Positions 5,601 through 6,965 of a DNA stretch of 6,965 bases are shown one piece after another. Both the position numbers and the translations under genes were made by a program. The notes below the pieces were generated by a model. It was given only the letters and a program-made list of their open reading frames with translations, did not search any database and was not told where the DNA came from. The first letter of the stretch is position 1. Each line of letters opens with the position of its first letter. The stretch spans positions 1-6,965 of the forward strand of contig JAGWJK010000221.1 in assembly GCA_028865845.1 (NCBI GenBank), read 5' to 3'. This DNA comes from Rhizobiaceae bacterium. Lineage in GTDB: Bacteria > Pseudomonadota > Alphaproteobacteria > Rhizobiales > Rhizobiaceae.

Positions 5601-6461
5601 ATGCTCTTCCTGCAATTGCTGATCAACGGCCTGATAACAGGGTGCGGTATCGGTCTGGTCGCCGTCAGCTTCGGTCTTGTCTATTCGTCCAGCCGTGTCT
5701 TCCATGTCGCGCATGCGGGGGTCTACACGCTGAGCGGCTATCTCGTCTGGACGCTTCTGAATGTGGGAATTCCCGATATTCCGGCCATCATCCTGGCGGC
5801 GGCGATCTCCGCGCTGATCGGCGCCGCCATGCAGCTCTCGCTCTATGAGGTGCTTGCGCGGCGTCAGGCCTCCCAGCTCGTGACGCTCATCGCATCGCTC
5901 GGGCTTCTTGCCGTCATCCAGAATCTGATCGCAATGATCTATTCGCCGAACATCCTGCGGCAGCCGTCCGAGGCGCTCTCCGCGGTCATGTCGCTGGGCT
6001 CGATCGTGGTGACCCTTCCGCAATTGCTGACGGTCATCGTCTCGATCCTCGCCGTCCTGGCTTTGATCTACATGTCGCAACAGACGGTGTTCGGAAAGCG
6101 CATCAGGGCGGTGTCCAACAATCCGGGCCTCGCTTCGATCACCATGCTGAAGCCGCGGCTGGTCTATGTCTATGTCATGGCGATCGCCTCGGCCGTCGTC
6201 AGCCTGGCCGGCATCTTCAATTCCTATGACCTCGGCCTGCAGCCCTATAACGGAACGCTGATCCTGCTGACGGCAACCGTCGCCACCATTGCCGGCGGCA
6301 TCGGCAGCATCAAGGGCGCCTTCCTGACGGCGATCGGCATCGCGGTGCTGCAGAACCTCTCGCTCCTCGCCATTGACGGGCAGTGGAGCGTGGCGATCAC
6401 CTTCCTCATCTTCATCGTCTTCATGCTGTTCCGGCCGCAAGGCCTGTTCCGAGCCCGCTGA
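5601..6461 (+). CDS. livH: HAAT ABC transporter permease, LivH type
   Basis: A complete 286-residue inner-membrane permease of the BPD_transp_2 (LivH) family, one half of the translocation channel. Hydrophobic segments are visible at roughly 5-28, 38-54, 60-84, 92-115, 136-158, 187-206, 217-256 (probably two) and 262-278. GLVYSSSRVFHVAHAGVYTLSGYLV (25-49) matches the conserved N-terminal region that reads GL-x-x-x-x-x-LRV-x-x-x-AHG in relatives. TVFGKRIRAVSNNPGLA (162-178) is the cytoplasmic loop that contacts the ATPase. GGIGSIKGAFLTAIGIAVLQ (232-251) and the terminal FRPQGLF are further family marks. The length is normal. It starts 25 bases after the binding protein, with the stem-loop between, and is followed 21 bases later by the LivM-type partner. 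Substrate specificity resides mainly in the binding protein; nothing here identifies the cargo. Confidence 0.94.
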   Translation: MLFLQLLINGLITGCGIGLVAVSFGLVYSSSRVFHVAHAGVYTLSGYLVWTLLNVGIPDIPAIILAAAISALIGAAMQLSLYEVLARRQASQLVTLIASLGLLAVIQNLIAMIYSPNILRQPSEALSAVMSLGSIVVTLPQLLTVIVSILAVLALIYMSQQTVFGKRIRAVSNNPGLASITMLKPRLVYVYVMAIASAVVSLAGIFNSYDLGLQPYNGTLILLTATVATIAGGIGSIKGAFLTAIGIAVLQNLSLLAIDGQWSVAITFLIFIVFMLFRPQGLFRAR

Positions 6462-6482
6462 GCACGCACAGGATTACGATCA

Positions 6483-6965
6483 ATGGACTTCCTTCTGAGT
6501 TACATCGTCCTGGCAGAGATCTACGTGATCGCTGGAATGTCGACCAACATCCTCGTCGGCGTCGTGGGCATCTTCACCGTTTCGCAGGCCGCCGTCTTTG
6601 GCGTCGGCGCCTATACGGTCGGCGCGCTGACGGTGAACGGCATCCTGCCGTTCTTTCCGGCGCTGCTGGTCGCCGCGATCTTCTGCATCGTCCTCAATAT
6701 TCTGGTGACGCTGCCGGCCCTTCGCGTATCGGGTGACTATTTCGTCGTCACCTCCTTTGGCATCCAGCTCTTTGCCAGCGCCATTTTCACCAACTGGACA
6801 TCGGCAACGGGCGGCGCGGTCGGCCTGTTCGGCATCCCGGCGGTGGAGATCTTCGGCTACACGATCGACAGCGCCAACCAGTTCATCATCCTATCGACCA
6901 TCGCCTGCCTGCTTGCGGCGCTCTGCTTCTGGCTGGTCATGCGTTCCCCCTTCGGCAAGCTGCTT
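6483..6965 (+). CDS. livM: HAAT ABC transporter permease, LivM type (3'-truncated by window end)
   Basis: An open frame of 161 codons runs from ATG 6483 to the window edge without a stop, so the C-terminal part is missing. A full LivM is usually about 300 residues or more. It begins MDFLLSYIVLAEIYVIAGMSTNILVG. VGIFTVSQAAVFGVGAYTVGAL (28-49) matches the LivM signature, in which a hydrophobic helix is followed by a sequence like GHAAFFGIGAY. LRVSGDYFVVTSFGIQ (80-95), TGGAVGLFGIP (109-119) and the final MRSPFGKLL (153-161), the start of the ATPase-contact loop, are also in their expected order. AGGA at 6470-6473 lies nine bases upstream. It forms the second half of the channel with the preceding LivH-type protein. 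ATP-binding LivG- and LivF-type genes are expected just beyond the window. Confidence 0.92.
   Translation, partial: MDFLLSYIVLAEIYVIAGMSTNILVGVVGIFTVSQAAVFGVGAYTVGALTVNGILPFFPALLVAAIFCIVLNILVTLPALRVSGDYFVVTSFGIQLFASAIFTNWTSATGGAVGLFGIPAVEIFGYTIDSANQFIILSTIACLLAALCFWLVMRSPFGKLL

Noticed and set aside
5484..6440. Antisense open frame (318 codons) opposite the LivH-type permease
   Set aside because: The product is an extreme mix of Asp, Arg, Gln and His, as expected from the complement of membrane-protein codons. There is no domain, and the + strand gene is unmistakable.
6383..6736. Plus-strand frame crossing the LivH/LivM junction
   Set aside because: It overlaps the ends of two real permeases out of frame and gives an Arg/His-rich product without membrane segments.

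Overview
The window is a GC-rich (about 60% by eye, not counted), densely packed, single-strand stretch of bacterial chromosome or megaplasmid. Codon choice, protein style and the mix of catabolic enzymes with a branched-chain-amino-acid-type (HAAT) ABC importer point to an alphaproteobacterium, most likely Rhizobiales (Rhizobium/Agrobacterium-like). That placement is an impression from the sequence, not a search result. All supported genes lie on the + strand. No RNA gene, mobile element, CRISPR array or integration scar is visible.

Layout: 2-88 is the C-terminal end of an upstream gene that resembles the tail of a beta-keto acid cleavage enzyme (BKACE/DUF849). After a 78-base gap holding a small hairpin and a strong Shine-Dalgarno comes a tight enzyme block in which each gene overlaps the next by the four bases ATGA: a metallo-beta-lactamase-fold hydrolase of the lactonase-like type (167-1060), an alpha/beta hydrolase whose nucleophile-elbow serine is an alanine (1057-1878), a succinate-semialdehyde-dehydrogenase-type aldehyde dehydrogenase (1875-3356), and a tartrate/D-malate-type beta-decarboxylating dehydrogenase (3353-4405). 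A 57-base gap leads to importer genes: periplasmic solute-binding protein (4463-5575), LivH-type permease (5601-6461) and a LivM-type permease cut by the window end (6483-6965). The two ATPases (LivG/LivF-like) are expected further downstream. An 8-bp perfect hairpin straddles the stop codon of the binding-protein gene.

Working model (inference): one operon that imports a small organic acid, amino acid derivative or lactone and degrades it. The two hydrolases would open an ester or lactone or cleave a C-C bond. The aldehyde dehydrogenase would make a carboxylate from a semialdehyde. The metal- and NAD-dependent dehydrogenase would oxidise, and perhaps decarboxylate, a 2-hydroxy diacid. A BKACE would transfer acetoacetate out of a beta-keto acid using acetyl-CoA. 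Each family is recognisable, but the substrate and the order of steps cannot be read from the sequence. The most unusual single observation is the alpha/beta hydrolase that keeps its Asp and His but lacks the catalytic Ser. I see no defence system, mobile element or otherwise exotic system here.
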